Shown: positions 37,367 through 46,179, counted from the stretch's first letter. The stretch is 64,000 nucleotides of DNA from Streptomyces sp. TN58 (GCF_001941845.1 NZ_CP018870.1:5618001-5682000); one strand, 5' to 3'. Numbers and translations are program-made. The notes: generated by a model not told the origin, from the letters alone.

Positions 37367-39622
37367 ATGCCGCACGGCAGCGCGTTGCGGGTCGCCGTCG
37401 TCGGCGGCGGACCCGGAGGACTGTACGCCGCCGCGCTGCTGGCCCGCCGCGGCCACACCGTGGAGGTCTGGGAACGCAACGCCCCCGACGACACCTTCGG
37501 CTTCGGCGTGGTCCTCTCCGACGAGACCCTCGGCGGGATCGAACGCGCCGACAGCGTCGTCCACGCCGCCCTGAGCCGGGAGTTCGTCCGCTGGGACGAC
37601 GTCGACGTCGTCCACCGCGGACGCCTGCTGACCTCCGGCGGCCACGGCTTCGCCGCCATCGGCCGGCGCCGGCTGCTGGAGATCCTGCACGAGCGCTGCG
37701 CCGGACTCGGCGTCCGGCTCCGCTTCCGCACCGAAGCCCCGGACCTCACCGGGCTGCGCGCCTCCCACGACCTGGTCGTCGCCGCCGACGGCGTGCACAG
37801 CGCCATCCGCGACGCGGACGCCGCCCACTACCGGCCCACGCTGACCCCCGGCCGCTGCCGCTACATCTGGCTCGCCGCCGACTTCGCCCTCGAAGCCTTC
37901 CGCTTCGAGATCGCGGAGACCGAGCACGGGGTCATGCAGCTGCACGCCTACCCGTACGCCGCGGACGCCTCCACCGTCATCGTCGAGATGCGCGAAGAGG
38001 TCTGGCGGGCGGCGGGACTCGACCTCTGCGACGAGGAGGAGTCCGCGGCCCGCTGCGCCAAGACCTTCGGCGAGGCCCTGCGCGGCCGCCCGCTGCACGG
38101 CAACCGCTCCGCCTGGACGCGCTTCCACACCGTCGTCAACGAGCACTGGTCCCACGGCAACGTGGCGCTCGTCGGCGACGCCGCGCACACCGCCCACTTC
38201 TCCATCGGCTCCGGTACCAAACTCGCCGTCGAGGACGTCCTCGCCCTCGCCGAAGCCGTCGACGCGGCCGACGGGGACGTACCCGCCGCCCTCGCCGCGT
38301 ACGAGGCGGCCCGCCGCCCGGCCGTCGCCAGCACCCAGCGGGCCGCCGCCGCCAGCAGCCGCTGGTTCGAGGAGATCGCCGGATACGTCGACCAGCCCGC
38401 CCGGCAGTTCGCCTTCAACCTCCTCACCCGCAGCCGCCGCGTCACCCACGACAACCTGCGGCTGCGCGACGAGCGCTTCACCCGCGCCGTCGAACGCGAC
38501 TTCGGCTGCCCCGACGACGCCACCCCGCCCATGTTCACCCCGCTCACCCTGCGCGGCCTGACCCTGCGCAACCGGGTCGTCGTCTCCCCGATGGACATGT
38601 ACTCGGCCGAGGAGGGCGTACCCGGCGACTTCCACCTCGTCCACCTCGGCGCGCGGGCCCTCGGCGGCGCCGGCCTGGTCATGACCGAGATGGTCTGCGT
38701 CAGCGAGGACGGCCGCATCACCCCCGGCTGCGCGGGCCTGTACACCCCGGAACAGGCCGCCGCCTGGCAGCGGATCACCGACTTCGTCCACACCTCGGCA
38801 CCCGGCACCGCCCTCGGCGTCCAGCTCGGCCACGCCGGCCGCAAGGGCTCCACCAAGGTGATGTGGGAGGGCATGGACGACCCCCTCCCGGACGGCAACT
38901 GGCCGCTGGTCGCCGCCTCGGCCCTGCCCTACCGGCCCGGCGTCTCCGCGCTCCCGCGCGCCCTGGAACCGGCCGACCTGGACGCACTGCGCTCCGACTT
39001 CGCGGCGGCCGCCGTCCGCGCCGCGGACTGCGGCTTCGACCTCCTCGAACTGCACTGCGCCCACGGCTACCTGCTCTCCGGCTTCCTCTCACCGCTGACC
39101 AACCACCGCACCGACGCCTACGGCGGCCCGCTGCGGAACCGGCTGCGCTTCCCGCTGGAGGTCTTCGACGCCGTCCGCGCCGTCTGGCCCGAGGACCGGC
39201 CCATGACCGTACGCCTGTCGGCCACCGACTGGGCCCCGGGCGGCACCTCGCCCGAGGAGGCCGTGGAGATCGCCGCCGCGTTCGCCGCCCACGGCGCGGA
39301 CGCCATCGACGTCTCCACCGGCCAGGTCGTCGCGGACGAGGCCCCCGAATACGGGCGCTCGTACCAGACCCCGTACGCCGACCGGATCCGCAACACCCTC
39401 GGCGTCCCCGTCATCGCCGTCGGAGCCATCTCCTCCTGGGACGACGTCAACTCCCTGCTGCTGGCCGGCCGCGCCGACCTGTGCGCCCTCGGCCGCCCCC
39501 ACCTCCACGACCCCCACTGGACCCTGCACGCGGCCGCCGACCAGTCCTACGAAGGCCCGGCCGCCCCCTGGCCCAAGCCCTACCGCGCAGGCAGCCGCAA
39601 ACCCCCGACGGGCCGCGGCTGA
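37367..39622 (+). CDS. Bifunctional FAD aryl-CoA hydroxylase / OYE-type reductase
   Basis: A 751-residue fusion. Residues 1 to about 370 are a class A FAD monooxygenase (GGGPGGLYAAALLARRGH, GDAAHTAHFSIGSGTKLAVE). Residues about 390-751 are an old-yellow-enzyme NAD(P)H:flavin oxidoreductase (FTPLTLRGLTLRNRVVVSPM, HCAHGYLLSGFLSPLTNHRT, GRADLCALGRPHLHDP). This architecture is known from 2-aminobenzoyl-CoA monooxygenase/reductase and is annotated in streptomycetes as salicylyl-CoA 5-hydroxylase. No gentisate dioxygenase is nearby, while acyl-CoA dehydrogenase, hydratase and RidA genes are, so anthraniloyl-CoA is my preferred substrate. ATG 37367. Confidence 0.88.
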   Translation: MPHGSALRVAVVGGGPGGLYAAALLARRGHTVEVWERNAPDDTFGFGVVLSDETLGGIERADSVVHAALSREFVRWDDVDVVHRGRLLTSGGHGFAAIGRRRLLEILHERCAGLGVRLRFRTEAPDLTGLRASHDLVVAADGVHSAIRDADAAHYRPTLTPGRCRYIWLAADFALEAFRFEIAETEHGVMQLHAYPYAADASTVIVEMREEVWRAAGLDLCDEEESAARCAKTFGEALRGRPLHGNRSAWTRFHTVVNEHWSHGNVALVGDAAHTAHFSIGSGTKLAVEDVLALAEAVDAADGDVPAALAAYEAARRPAVASTQRAAAASSRWFEEIAGYVDQPARQFAFNLLTRSRRVTHDNLRLRDERFTRAVERDFGCPDDATPPMFTPLTLRGLTLRNRVVVSPMDMYSAEEGVPGDFHLVHLGARALGGAGLVMTEMVCVSEDGRITPGCAGLYTPEQAAAWQRITDFVHTSAPGTALGVQLGHAGRKGSTKVMWEGMDDPLPDGNWPLVAASALPYRPGVSALPRALEPADLDALRSDFAAAAVRAADCGFDLLELHCAHGYLLSGFLSPLTNHRTDAYGGPLRNRLRFPLEVFDAVRAVWPEDRPMTVRLSATDWAPGGTSPEEAVEIAAAFAAHGADAIDVSTGQVVADEAPEYGRSYQTPYADRIRNTLGVPVIAVGAISSWDDVNSLLLAGRADLCALGRPHLHDPHWTLHAAADQSYEGPAAPWPKPYRAGSRKPPTGRG

Positions 39623-39678
39623 CGCCGCGCGCCACCGCCCGGGAGGCTCCTCTCAGGCACCCCGCAGGGGGCCGGCGC

Positions 39679-40479
39679 CTACAGGGCCACGAACTCCGCA
39701 CCCAGGTCCCGCAGGCGGGCGTGGAGTTCCGCGAACACGGCCGCCGCCCGGTCGCCCGGCCAGTCCGCCGGGAGCAGTTCGCGCGGCAGGCCCGGGTCGG
39801 CGTACGGCAGGCGGCGCCAGCTGTCCAGCGCCAGGAGGTAGCCGCGGTAGGCCTCCTCCGGCGTCGGCCGGGGGCCCGACTGGAGAGCGCGCAGGGCGGG
39901 TTCGTGCAGGTCGAGGAACTCCTCGTGCTGCTTGGCCAGCGAGGTCAGGTCCCACCAGCGGGCCACCGCCTCGGCGGACGGCGCGAAGCCCAGATGGGTC
40001 CCGCGGAACAGCTCCACATACGGCGTCAGGCGCAGCCGCTCCAGCGTGTGCGCGGTCTCCTCCGCCAGCCGGGACGGCGCGATCCACACACCCGGCGCCA
40101 CCGCCCCGAAGCCGAGCCCGGCCAGCCGGGACCGCAGCAGGTGCCGCTTGCTCCGCTCCTGCTCGGGCACGGAGAACACCGCCACCAGCCATTCGTCCGA
40201 CGCCCGCGGGCCGCCGTAGATCCGGCGGTCGCCGTCGTCCAGCAGCCGGCGCGCCTCGCCGGACAGCTCGTACGCCGCCGCGCCGTCCGCGGCGCGCGCG
40301 GGCAGCAGGAAGCCGCGCCGCTTCAGCCGGGACACCGACGAGCGGACCGACGGGGCGTCCACGCCGGCCGCGCCCAGCAGGCGGACCAGCGCGGACACCG
40401 GGACCGGGCCCTCGTAGGACCGCCCGTAGGCGCCGTAGAACGTGACGATCAGGGATCGCGGAGTGTGCTGCTCGACCAC
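39679..40479 (-). CDS. PaaX family transcriptional regulator
   Basis: A 266-residue regulator: N-terminal winged helix (VRLLGAAGVDAPSVRSSVSR, LKRRGFLLPARAADGAAAYE), a central PaaX domain (WLVAVFSVPEQERSKRHLLR, VAPGVWIAP) and C-terminal region (EAYRGYLLALDSWRRLPYAD). PaaX proteins repress aromatic acid catabolism and are released by aryl-CoA thioesters. It is downstream of the CoA ligase gene by four bases and convergent with the hydroxylase gene, so it most likely senses the CoA ester made by that ligase. GTG 40479 start. Confidence 0.93.
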   Translation of the reverse strand: MVEQHTPRSLIVTFYGAYGRSYEGPVPVSALVRLLGAAGVDAPSVRSSVSRLKRRGFLLPARAADGAAAYELSGEARRLLDDGDRRIYGGPRASDEWLVAVFSVPEQERSKRHLLRSRLAGLGFGAVAPGVWIAPSRLAEETAHTLERLRLTPYVELFRGTHLGFAPSAEAVARWWDLTSLAKQHEEFLDLHEPALRALQSGPRPTPEEAYRGYLLALDSWRRLPYADPGLPRELLPADWPGDRAAAVFAELHARLRDLGAEFVAL

Positions 40480-40483
40480 GGTT

Positions 40484-42142
40484 TCACTCTAGGGCGTCGC
40501 GCCGGTCGGACCGGACTCCTTGATCGCGCAGCCGAAAGCGCTGGAGCTTGCCCGTGGCGGTGCGGGGGAGCGCCGGCAGGAAGACGAAGGAGCGCGGGCA
40601 CTTGTGCGGGGCCAGCTCGGCCCGCATGAACGTGCGCAGGGCGTCCTCCGTGAGCACCACGCCGTCACGGACGACGGTGTACGCCACGACGACCTGCCCG
40701 CGTCGCTCGTCCGGGCGGCCCACGACCGCGGCCTCCACCACGTCCGGGTGGCGCAGCAGGGCCTCCTCCACCTCCGGGCCCGCGATGTTGTAGCCGGCCG
40801 AGACGATCATGTCGTCCGCGCGGGCGACGTAGCGGAAGTAGCCCTCGGTGTCGCGCACGTAGGTGTCGCCGGTCAGGTTCCAGCCGTTCTGTACGTACTC
40901 GGCCTGCCGGGGATCGGCCAGATAGCGGCAGCCCACCGGGCCGCGCACGGCCAGCAGTCCCGGCTCGCCGTCCGGGACGGGCCGTCCGGCCCGGTCCACG
41001 ACGCGGGCCTGCCAGCCGGGCACCACCCGGCCGGTGGCGCCGGGCCGGATGTCCCCGTCGGCGGCGGAGATGAAGATGTGCAGAAGCTCGGTCGCGCCGA
41101 TGCCGTTGACGATGCGCAGGCCGGTGCGTTCGAACCAGGCCTGCCAGGTGGCGGCGGGCAGGTTCTCCCCGGCTGAGACGCAGCGGCGCAGCGCCGACAG
41201 GTCGTACATGCCCACGTCGTACGGGCCGAGGGCGTCCAGCATCGTCCGGTAGGCGGTGGGCGCGGTGAACAGCACCGTCACCCGGTGCTTCGCCAGCGCG
41301 GGCAGCAGCCGGCGCGGCACCGCGTCCTGCAGCAGCAGCGCGGACGCGCCGGCCCGCAGCGGGAAGACGACGAGCCCGCCGAGGCCGAAGGTGAAGCCGA
41401 GCGGGGGACTGCCCGCGAACACGTCGTCGGGGCGGGGCCGCAGCACGTGCCGGGAGAAGGTGTCGGCCACGGCGAGCAGGTCGCGGTGGAAGTGCATGCA
41501 GCCCTTCGGCCGCCCGGTGGTCCCCGAGGTGAAGGCGATCAGGGCGACGTCGTCGGCGGAGGTCGCCACGGCCGGGAAGGGCGCGTCGTGACGCTCGGCC
41601 CGTCTGAGCAGGTCGTCCTCGGCGCCGCCGCCGTAGGCGGTGATCCGCAGCCCGGGCACCTCCGCCTTCACCAGGTCGTCGAGCACGTCCGCGTGGCACA
41701 GGGCGTGCCGGACCTGCGCCATCGCGCACACCGTCGCCAGCTCCTGCGCGCGCTGCTGGGGCAGTACGGTGACGGCCACCGCACCGGCCTTCATGACCGC
41801 CAGCCAGCAGGCGGCCAGCCACGGGGAGGTGGGCCCGCGCAGCAGCACCCGGTTGCCGGGTACGACGCCGAGATCGGCGGTCAGGACGTGGGCGATGCGG
41901 TCCACACGGTCGCGGAGCCCGCCGTACGTCCACACCTCGCCGGCGCCGTCGCGGAAGGCCGGGCGGTCGGCGCCCTCCGGCCCGAACCGGGCGATGGTGG
42001 CGTCGAGCAGCTCGGCACCGCAGTTCAGCCGGTCCGGATAGGCCAGTTCGGGCAGATCGAAGAGCAGCTCCGGCCAGGCGTCCGCGGGTGGCAGATGGTC
42101 GCGGGCGAAGGTGTCGACGTGAGCGGAAGGCTTGAGGTCCAA
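40484..42142 (-). CDS. Aryl-CoA ligase, AMP-binding family (benzoate/anthranilate-CoA ligase type)
   Basis: A 552-residue adenylate-forming enzyme. Motifs: ALIAFTSGTTGRPKGCMHFH, NGIGATELLHIF, LTGDTYVRDTEGYFRYVARA and the C-terminal lysine motif RTATGKLQRF. The pattern RADDMIVSAGYNIAGPEVEE and the HIF after GATELL are typical of benzoate-CoA ligase-like enzymes. It would activate the aromatic acid as the first step of the cluster. I chose TTG 42142 because MDLKPSAHVDTFARDHLP is the family-like N-terminus; the open frame goes further up but crosses the divergent promoter region. Co-transcribed with the PaaX gene. Confidence 0.88.
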   Translation of the reverse strand: MDLKPSAHVDTFARDHLPPADAWPELLFDLPELAYPDRLNCGAELLDATIARFGPEGADRPAFRDGAGEVWTYGGLRDRVDRIAHVLTADLGVVPGNRVLLRGPTSPWLAACWLAVMKAGAVAVTVLPQQRAQELATVCAMAQVRHALCHADVLDDLVKAEVPGLRITAYGGGAEDDLLRRAERHDAPFPAVATSADDVALIAFTSGTTGRPKGCMHFHRDLLAVADTFSRHVLRPRPDDVFAGSPPLGFTFGLGGLVVFPLRAGASALLLQDAVPRRLLPALAKHRVTVLFTAPTAYRTMLDALGPYDVGMYDLSALRRCVSAGENLPAATWQAWFERTGLRIVNGIGATELLHIFISAADGDIRPGATGRVVPGWQARVVDRAGRPVPDGEPGLLAVRGPVGCRYLADPRQAEYVQNGWNLTGDTYVRDTEGYFRYVARADDMIVSAGYNIAGPEVEEALLRHPDVVEAAVVGRPDERRGQVVVAYTVVRDGVVLTEDALRTFMRAELAPHKCPRSFVFLPALPRTATGKLQRFRLRDQGVRSDRRDALE

Positions 42143-42288
42143 GGCGGGTACGCCCCCTTGCAGCGGTCCGGAGTGGGTGGGGCCGGCCGTGCGGTCGTTT
42201 CTCCCGGCGACCGCCGGAAGGTACTCCTTGGAGCGTATCGTGACGGTGACGGCAGTCAACAGGACGCGATAGATGCGGGGATGTTCGG
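42143..42288. promoter_or_regulatory. Divergent promoter region of ligase and acyl-CoA dehydrogenase
   Basis: 146 bp between divergent operons. It contains ATCGTGAC (42237-42244), the reverse complement of the GTCACGAT in the hydratase promoter, flanked on both sides by similar bases. It is a candidate PaaX operator. Confidence 0.4.
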
Positions 42289-43419
42289 ATGACCGGATTC
42301 GCGCTCGGGTTGGACCAGGAGGAGTGGTGCGGGCGGTTGCGCGCACTGTCGGAGCAGCGGCTGAGGCCGCTCGCGGAGAAGGGGGAGCCGGGCCGCGTCA
42401 ACCGGCCGCTGCTGGCGGCGCTGGGTGAGCTCGGCCTGCTGGAGCGGGTGTTCGCGTCGGGCGCGCTGGAACTGTGCCTGCTGCGGGAGTCCCTTGCCTA
42501 CGGTTGCACGGAGGCCGAGACCGCGCTCGCCCTGCAGGGCCTGGGGGCGTACCCGGTCCTGCGGGCCGGCACCGAGGCGCAGAAGGAGCGCTGGCTGCCC
42601 GGGGTGCGGGCCGGGCGGACCGTGGCCGCGTTCGCACTCAGCGAGCCGGGGGCGGGCTCGGACGCGGCGGCGCTGGCGCTGGCCGCGGACCCGGATCCGG
42701 CGGGCGGGTGGCGCCTCGCCGGCGAGAAGTGCTGGATCTCCAACGCACCCGAGGCGGATTTCTACACCGTGTTCGCCCGTACGGGTGAAGGGCCGGGCGC
42801 GAAGGGGGTGACGGCCTTCCTGGTCCCCGCGGACCGCGACGGCCTCAGCGGCGAGCCGCTGGACATGCTGTCCCCCCACCCCATCGGATCCCTCCGGTTC
42901 GACGGGGTCCCGGTCGGCCCCGAGGACCTGCTCGGCGAGCCGGGGCGGGGCTTCCGCGTCGCCATGGACACCCTGAACCTCTTCCGGCCCAGCGTCGGCG
43001 CGTTCGCGGTGGGCATGGCCCGGGCCGCACTGGACGCGACGCTCGCGCACACGGCCGGGCGGACCGCGTTCGGCGGAACCCTGAGCGACCTGCAGGCGGT
43101 GGCGCACCGGGTGGCCGAGATGGCCACCCGCACGGAAGCGGCCCGGCTGCTGGTGTACGCGGCGGCCGGGGCGTACGACCGGGGCGCGGCGGACGTGCCC
43201 GGGCGGGTGGCGATGGCGAAGCTGCTGGCCACGGAGACGGCCCAGTACGTGGTGGACCACGCCGTCCAACTGCACGGGGCGGTCGCCCTGCGCCGGGGGC
43301 ACCTGCTGGAACACCTCTACCGGGAGGTGCGGGCGCCGCGGATCTACGAGGGGGCGAGCGAGGTGCAGCGCACGATCATCGCGAAGGAGCTCTACGGGGC
43401 GCTGGGGGCCGGGCGGTGA
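42289..43419 (+). CDS. Acyl-CoA dehydrogenase family protein
   Basis: A 376-residue flavoenzyme with FAFALSEPGAGSDAAAL-like and CWISNAP signatures, TAFLVPADRDG, and the C-terminal VDHAVQLHGAVALRRGHLLE and IYEGASEVQRTIIAKEL segments, where the glutamate of YEG is in the usual catalytic position. It would oxidise an alicyclic or ring-opened acyl-CoA produced after the hydroxylase/reductase step. It overlaps ridA by four bases (GTGA). ATG 42289 is used; ATG 42280 lies just upstream out of frame. Confidence 0.88.
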   Translation: MTGFALGLDQEEWCGRLRALSEQRLRPLAEKGEPGRVNRPLLAALGELGLLERVFASGALELCLLRESLAYGCTEAETALALQGLGAYPVLRAGTEAQKERWLPGVRAGRTVAAFALSEPGAGSDAAALALAADPDPAGGWRLAGEKCWISNAPEADFYTVFARTGEGPGAKGVTAFLVPADRDGLSGEPLDMLSPHPIGSLRFDGVPVGPEDLLGEPGRGFRVAMDTLNLFRPSVGAFAVGMARAALDATLAHTAGRTAFGGTLSDLQAVAHRVAEMATRTEAARLLVYAAAGAYDRGAADVPGRVAMAKLLATETAQYVVDHAVQLHGAVALRRGHLLEHLYREVRAPRIYEGASEVQRTIIAKELYGALGAGR

Positions 43420-43814
43420 GCCTTGAGCGGATCAACCCGGCGGAACTGTCGCCCGCGACGGGCTTCTCGCACGCGGTCGTGGCCACGGGGTCGCGGCTGG
43501 TGTTCCTGGCCGGCCAGACCGCGCTGGACGGCGCCGGCAAGGTGGTGGGGGAGACCCTGCCGGAACAGTTCGAGACGGCCCTGGCCAACCTCCTGTCCGC
43601 CCTGGCCGCGGCGGGCGGCGCGCCGGGGGATCTGGCCCGGGTGACGGTGTACGCGGTCGACGTGGCCGCCTACCGTTTGCACGCGGCCGAACTGGGCCGC
43701 ATCTGGCGGAGGCTGGCGGGCCGGGACTATCCCGCGATGGCGGTCGTGGGCGTGACGAGGCTCTGGGACGAGGCGGCGCGGGTGGAACTGGACGGCCTGG
43801 CGGTCCTCCCGTAG
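43416..43814 (+). CDS. RidA family imine/enamine deaminase
   Basis: A 132-residue RidA/YjgF/UK114 protein: GFSHAVVATGSRLVFLAGQT, DLARVTVYAVDVAAYRLHAA and YPAMAVVGVTRLWDEAARVE, with the conserved arginine before the C-terminal Asp/Glu region shifted relative to canonical RidA. Family members hydrolyse reactive imines and enamines to ketones and ammonia. Its overlap with the dehydrogenase gene suggests it removes the amino group from a ring-reduced anthranilate derivative. GTG 43416 overlaps the preceding stop. Confidence 0.85.
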   Translation: MSLERINPAELSPATGFSHAVVATGSRLVFLAGQTALDGAGKVVGETLPEQFETALANLLSALAAAGGAPGDLARVTVYAVDVAAYRLHAAELGRIWRRLAGRDYPAMAVVGVTRLWDEAARVELDGLAVLP

Positions 43815-43947
43815 CCCGGCCTTTCGCTCCCGCGGGGGTGGCGGTTTCGGGGTAGCCCCCGGGCCGGTGGTGCTGGGGCGCTGCCCCAGGCCCCGCGCCT
43901 CAATCGCCGGCGGGGCTTGGGTGGTGTGGGGTGGTGCCCCGCCGGAA

Positions 43948-44197
43948 TGTCTCCTCGGCTCGCGCGGTGCCCAGGATTGCGGAGGTGGGTCGGTGGTGCG
44001 CGCTCGTCCTGCGGGGACACTCCGCCGTGTCCCCACCCCACGGCAGTGCGTTCGCCTGTACCCGGCAGCAGCCCAAGGCGCCTCCTGAAACCTCCTCGTC
44101 GCGGTTGGAGCGGGGACGGGCAGGGGTGTCCCCGCAGGACGAGGCGTCACCGCCGGGCACCGTGGTGATCGCTCGCGCTCGCCGAGCCGAGGAGACA
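43948..44197. repeat. 250-bp palindromic element
   Basis: Outer arms TGTCTCCTCGGCTCG (43948-43962) and its perfect complement (44183-44197); inner arms CTCGTCCTGCGGGGACAC (44003-44020) and its perfect complement (44126-44143); GGTGCCC/GGGCACC also pair in between. It is either a MITE or two opposed copies of one repeat. Confidence 0.75.
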
Positions 44198-44204
44198 CCC
44201 CTGC

Positions 44205-44720
44205 CCGGCCCCGCGACCGCCCGCACCATCCCAGCCCCGCCGGCGCTTGAGGCGCGGGGCCTGGGGCAGAGCCCCAGCACACGGCCCGGGGGCTGCCCCG
44301 AAACCGCCACCCCCGCGGGAGCGGAAGGGCCCGGCCCCGCGACCGCCCGCACCATCCCAGCCCCGCCGGCGTTTGAGGCGCGGGGCCTGGGGCAGAGCCC
44401 CAGCACCACCGGCCCGGGGGCGACCCCGAAACCGCCACCCCCCGCGGGAGCGGAAGGGCCCGGCCCCGCGACCGCCCGCACCACACCAGCCCCGCCGGCG
44501 CTTGAGGCGCGGGGCCTGGGGCAGAGCCCCAGCACCACCGGCCCGGGCCGACGCCCGAACCGCTACCCCCGCGGGAGCGGAAGGGCGCGGGGCCTGGGGC
44601 AGAGCCCCAGCACACGGCCCGGGGGCCACCCCGAAACCGCCACCCCCCGCGGGAGCGGAAGGGCCCGGCCCCCCACGCCAGCACACGGCCCGGGGGCTAC
44701 CCCGCCCCCCCCGGAGCGGG
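44205..44720. repeat. Tandem array of a unit of about 126-129 bp
   Basis: Units share the core GAGGCGCGGGGCCTGGGGCA, then GAGCCCCAGCAC, at about 44251, 44377 and 44506, with a truncated copy at about 44585 and partial copies to 44720. Each unit also carries CGGCCCGGGGG and GAAACCGCCACCCC. An inverted copy lies at 43867-43915. Confidence 0.75.
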
Positions 44721-44724
44721 ACAG

Positions 44725-46104
44725 TTAGCGCCGGGCCCCTTGCAGGAGGACCGCCATCCACTCCTCGATTCCGGCCACCGTCCGCGGAAGCCCCCCCGAC
44801 ATCAGACGCGCACCGTTCTCCGTGATCACCAGGTCGTCCTCGATGCGGACGCCGATGCCCCGCAGCTCGGCGGGAAGGGTCTCGTCGTCGGGCTGGAGGT
44901 ACAGGCCCGGTTCCACCGTGAGGACCTGGCCCTCTTCGAGGACCCCGTCCAGGTAGGTTTCCGCCCGCGCCTTCGCGCAGTCGTGTACGTCGAGCCCCAG
45001 CATGTGCCCGCTGCTGCACAGTGTGTACCGCCGGTGCAGGTCGCCCTCGGCGTTCTTCAGGACGCCCCAGTCGGCCAGGCCCTCCGCGATCACCCGCATT
45101 CCGGCCCGGTGGAAGTCCCCGAAGCTCGCTCCCGGCCGCAGGGCCGCGATGCCCGCCTCCTGTGCGGCGAGGACCAGTTCGTAGACCTGCCGCTGGACGG
45201 GTGAGAAGCGGCCCGACAGGGGGAGGGTGCGGGTGATGTCGGCGGTGTAGAGGGTGTCGGTTTCCACGCCCGCGTCCAGCAGGAGCAGTTCCTGTCCGTT
45301 CAGCGGGCCGTCGTTGCGGATCCAGTGCAGGGTGCACGCGTGGGCGCCCGACGCGGCGATCGTCTCGTAGCCGGTGCCGTTGCCCTCGGCCCGGGCGCGC
45401 AGGCCGAAGACGCCCTCGATCCAGCGCTCCCCGCGCGGGTGCGCCAGCGCGCGCGGCAGGGCCCGTACGACGTCCTCGAAGCCCGCAGTGGTGTGGTCGA
45501 CGGCGAGCTGGAGCTGCTCGACCTCCCAGGCGTCCTTCACCAGGCGCAACTCCGAGAGTGCTGCCGCGAGTTCCGCGTCGGAGCCCGCGTGGCGGCCGTC
45601 CGGCGAGCCGAGGGCGTCCAGGTGTGCGCAGCGGATGCCGGTGAGGCGTTCCGCCTCCGCCAGGTCGGGGCGGCGGCCCACCCAGAACTCCCCGTACCGG
45701 CGGTCCCGGTAGAACTCCCCGTCCCCGTCGGCCCGCGGTGAGCGGGGCCGCAGGTGGAGGACGGCCTCGTGGGCGTGCGGGCCCGACGGTTCCATGACCA
45801 GGACGTGGCCGGCCTGGTCCTCGCCGGTGAGGCCGGTCAGCCAGGCGTAGGCGCTGTGCGGGCGGAAGCGGTGGTCGCAGTCGTTGGAGCGGACCTTCAG
45901 CTCGCCGGCGGGGATGATCAGCCGCTCGCCCGGGAATCGGGCCGAGAGGCGTGCCCGGCGGGCGGGGGTGACGTCGTGGCCGGGGACGCGGGCGGAGTCG
46001 GGGAGTGGGGAGGCGGCCCAGCCGTCCGCCATGAACCGTGACAATTCCGGTGACACCGGACGGTCGTGACTGCCCGTGTTGAGGCGGGCGGGGGTGTCGG
46101 TCAC
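44725..46104 (-). CDS. Xaa-Pro aminopeptidase (M24B family)
   Basis: A 459-residue pita-bread metallopeptidase that removes an N-terminal residue next to proline. The N-terminal domain includes AYAWLTGLTGEDQAGHVLVM. Dinuclear metal ligands are in LLLDAGVETDTLYTADITRT (two Asp), SSGHMLGLDVHD (His), VLTVEPGLY (Glu) and GVRIEDDLVIT (Glu). It is divergent from the collagenase and shares its operator region, so it probably processes Pro- and hydroxyproline-rich peptides inside the cell. GTG 46104 has GGAG eight bases upstream; the open frame upstream enters the promoter. Confidence 0.92.
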   Translation of the reverse strand: MTDTPARLNTGSHDRPVSPELSRFMADGWAASPLPDSARVPGHDVTPARRARLSARFPGERLIIPAGELKVRSNDCDHRFRPHSAYAWLTGLTGEDQAGHVLVMEPSGPHAHEAVLHLRPRSPRADGDGEFYRDRRYGEFWVGRRPDLAEAERLTGIRCAHLDALGSPDGRHAGSDAELAAALSELRLVKDAWEVEQLQLAVDHTTAGFEDVVRALPRALAHPRGERWIEGVFGLRARAEGNGTGYETIAASGAHACTLHWIRNDGPLNGQELLLLDAGVETDTLYTADITRTLPLSGRFSPVQRQVYELVLAAQEAGIAALRPGASFGDFHRAGMRVIAEGLADWGVLKNAEGDLHRRYTLCSSGHMLGLDVHDCAKARAETYLDGVLEEGQVLTVEPGLYLQPDDETLPAELRGIGVRIEDDLVITENGARLMSGGLPRTVAGIEEWMAVLLQGARR

Positions 46105-46147
46105 GGGGGCTCCTTCACGGAAGACGCGAACTGGTGGGCGCACAGGT

Positions 46148-46179
46148 CTTGTCAGTGCAATTTCACATTACTATGTTAC
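46148..46179 (+). promoter_or_regulatory. Promoter-operator cassette of the collagenase (and Xaa-Pro aminopeptidase) gene
   Basis: -35 TTGTCA (46149-46154), 17-bp spacer and -10 TATGTT (46172-46177) point toward the collagenase. The spacer holds the regulon motif; the 17-mer CAGTGCAATTTCACATT spans 46153-46169. All 32 bp recur identically upstream of the ABC importer. A repressor bound here would block RNA polymerase and could also serve the divergent aminopeptidase gene, whose start is 44 bp away. Confidence 0.8.

Larger units (their letters stand above)
43815..44724. repeat. 910-bp gene-free block of inverted and tandem repeats
   Basis: Three parts. About 43830-43920 is an inverted copy of the unit described for 44205-44720. 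43948-44197 is a palindromic element. 44205-44720 is an array. Apparent ORFs across the block are Arg/Pro/Gly-rich products of the repeats and have no domains. The block separates the ridA operon from the Xaa-Pro aminopeptidase 3' end. Confidence 0.8.

Noticed and set aside
44205..44720. CRISPR array
   Set aside because: Units are about 127 bp and nearly identical throughout, without short repeats, unique spacers or cas genes.
43867..44825. ORFs inside the repeat block
   Set aside because: Their repetitive Ala/Pro/Arg proteins simply follow the tandem units and have no start signals.
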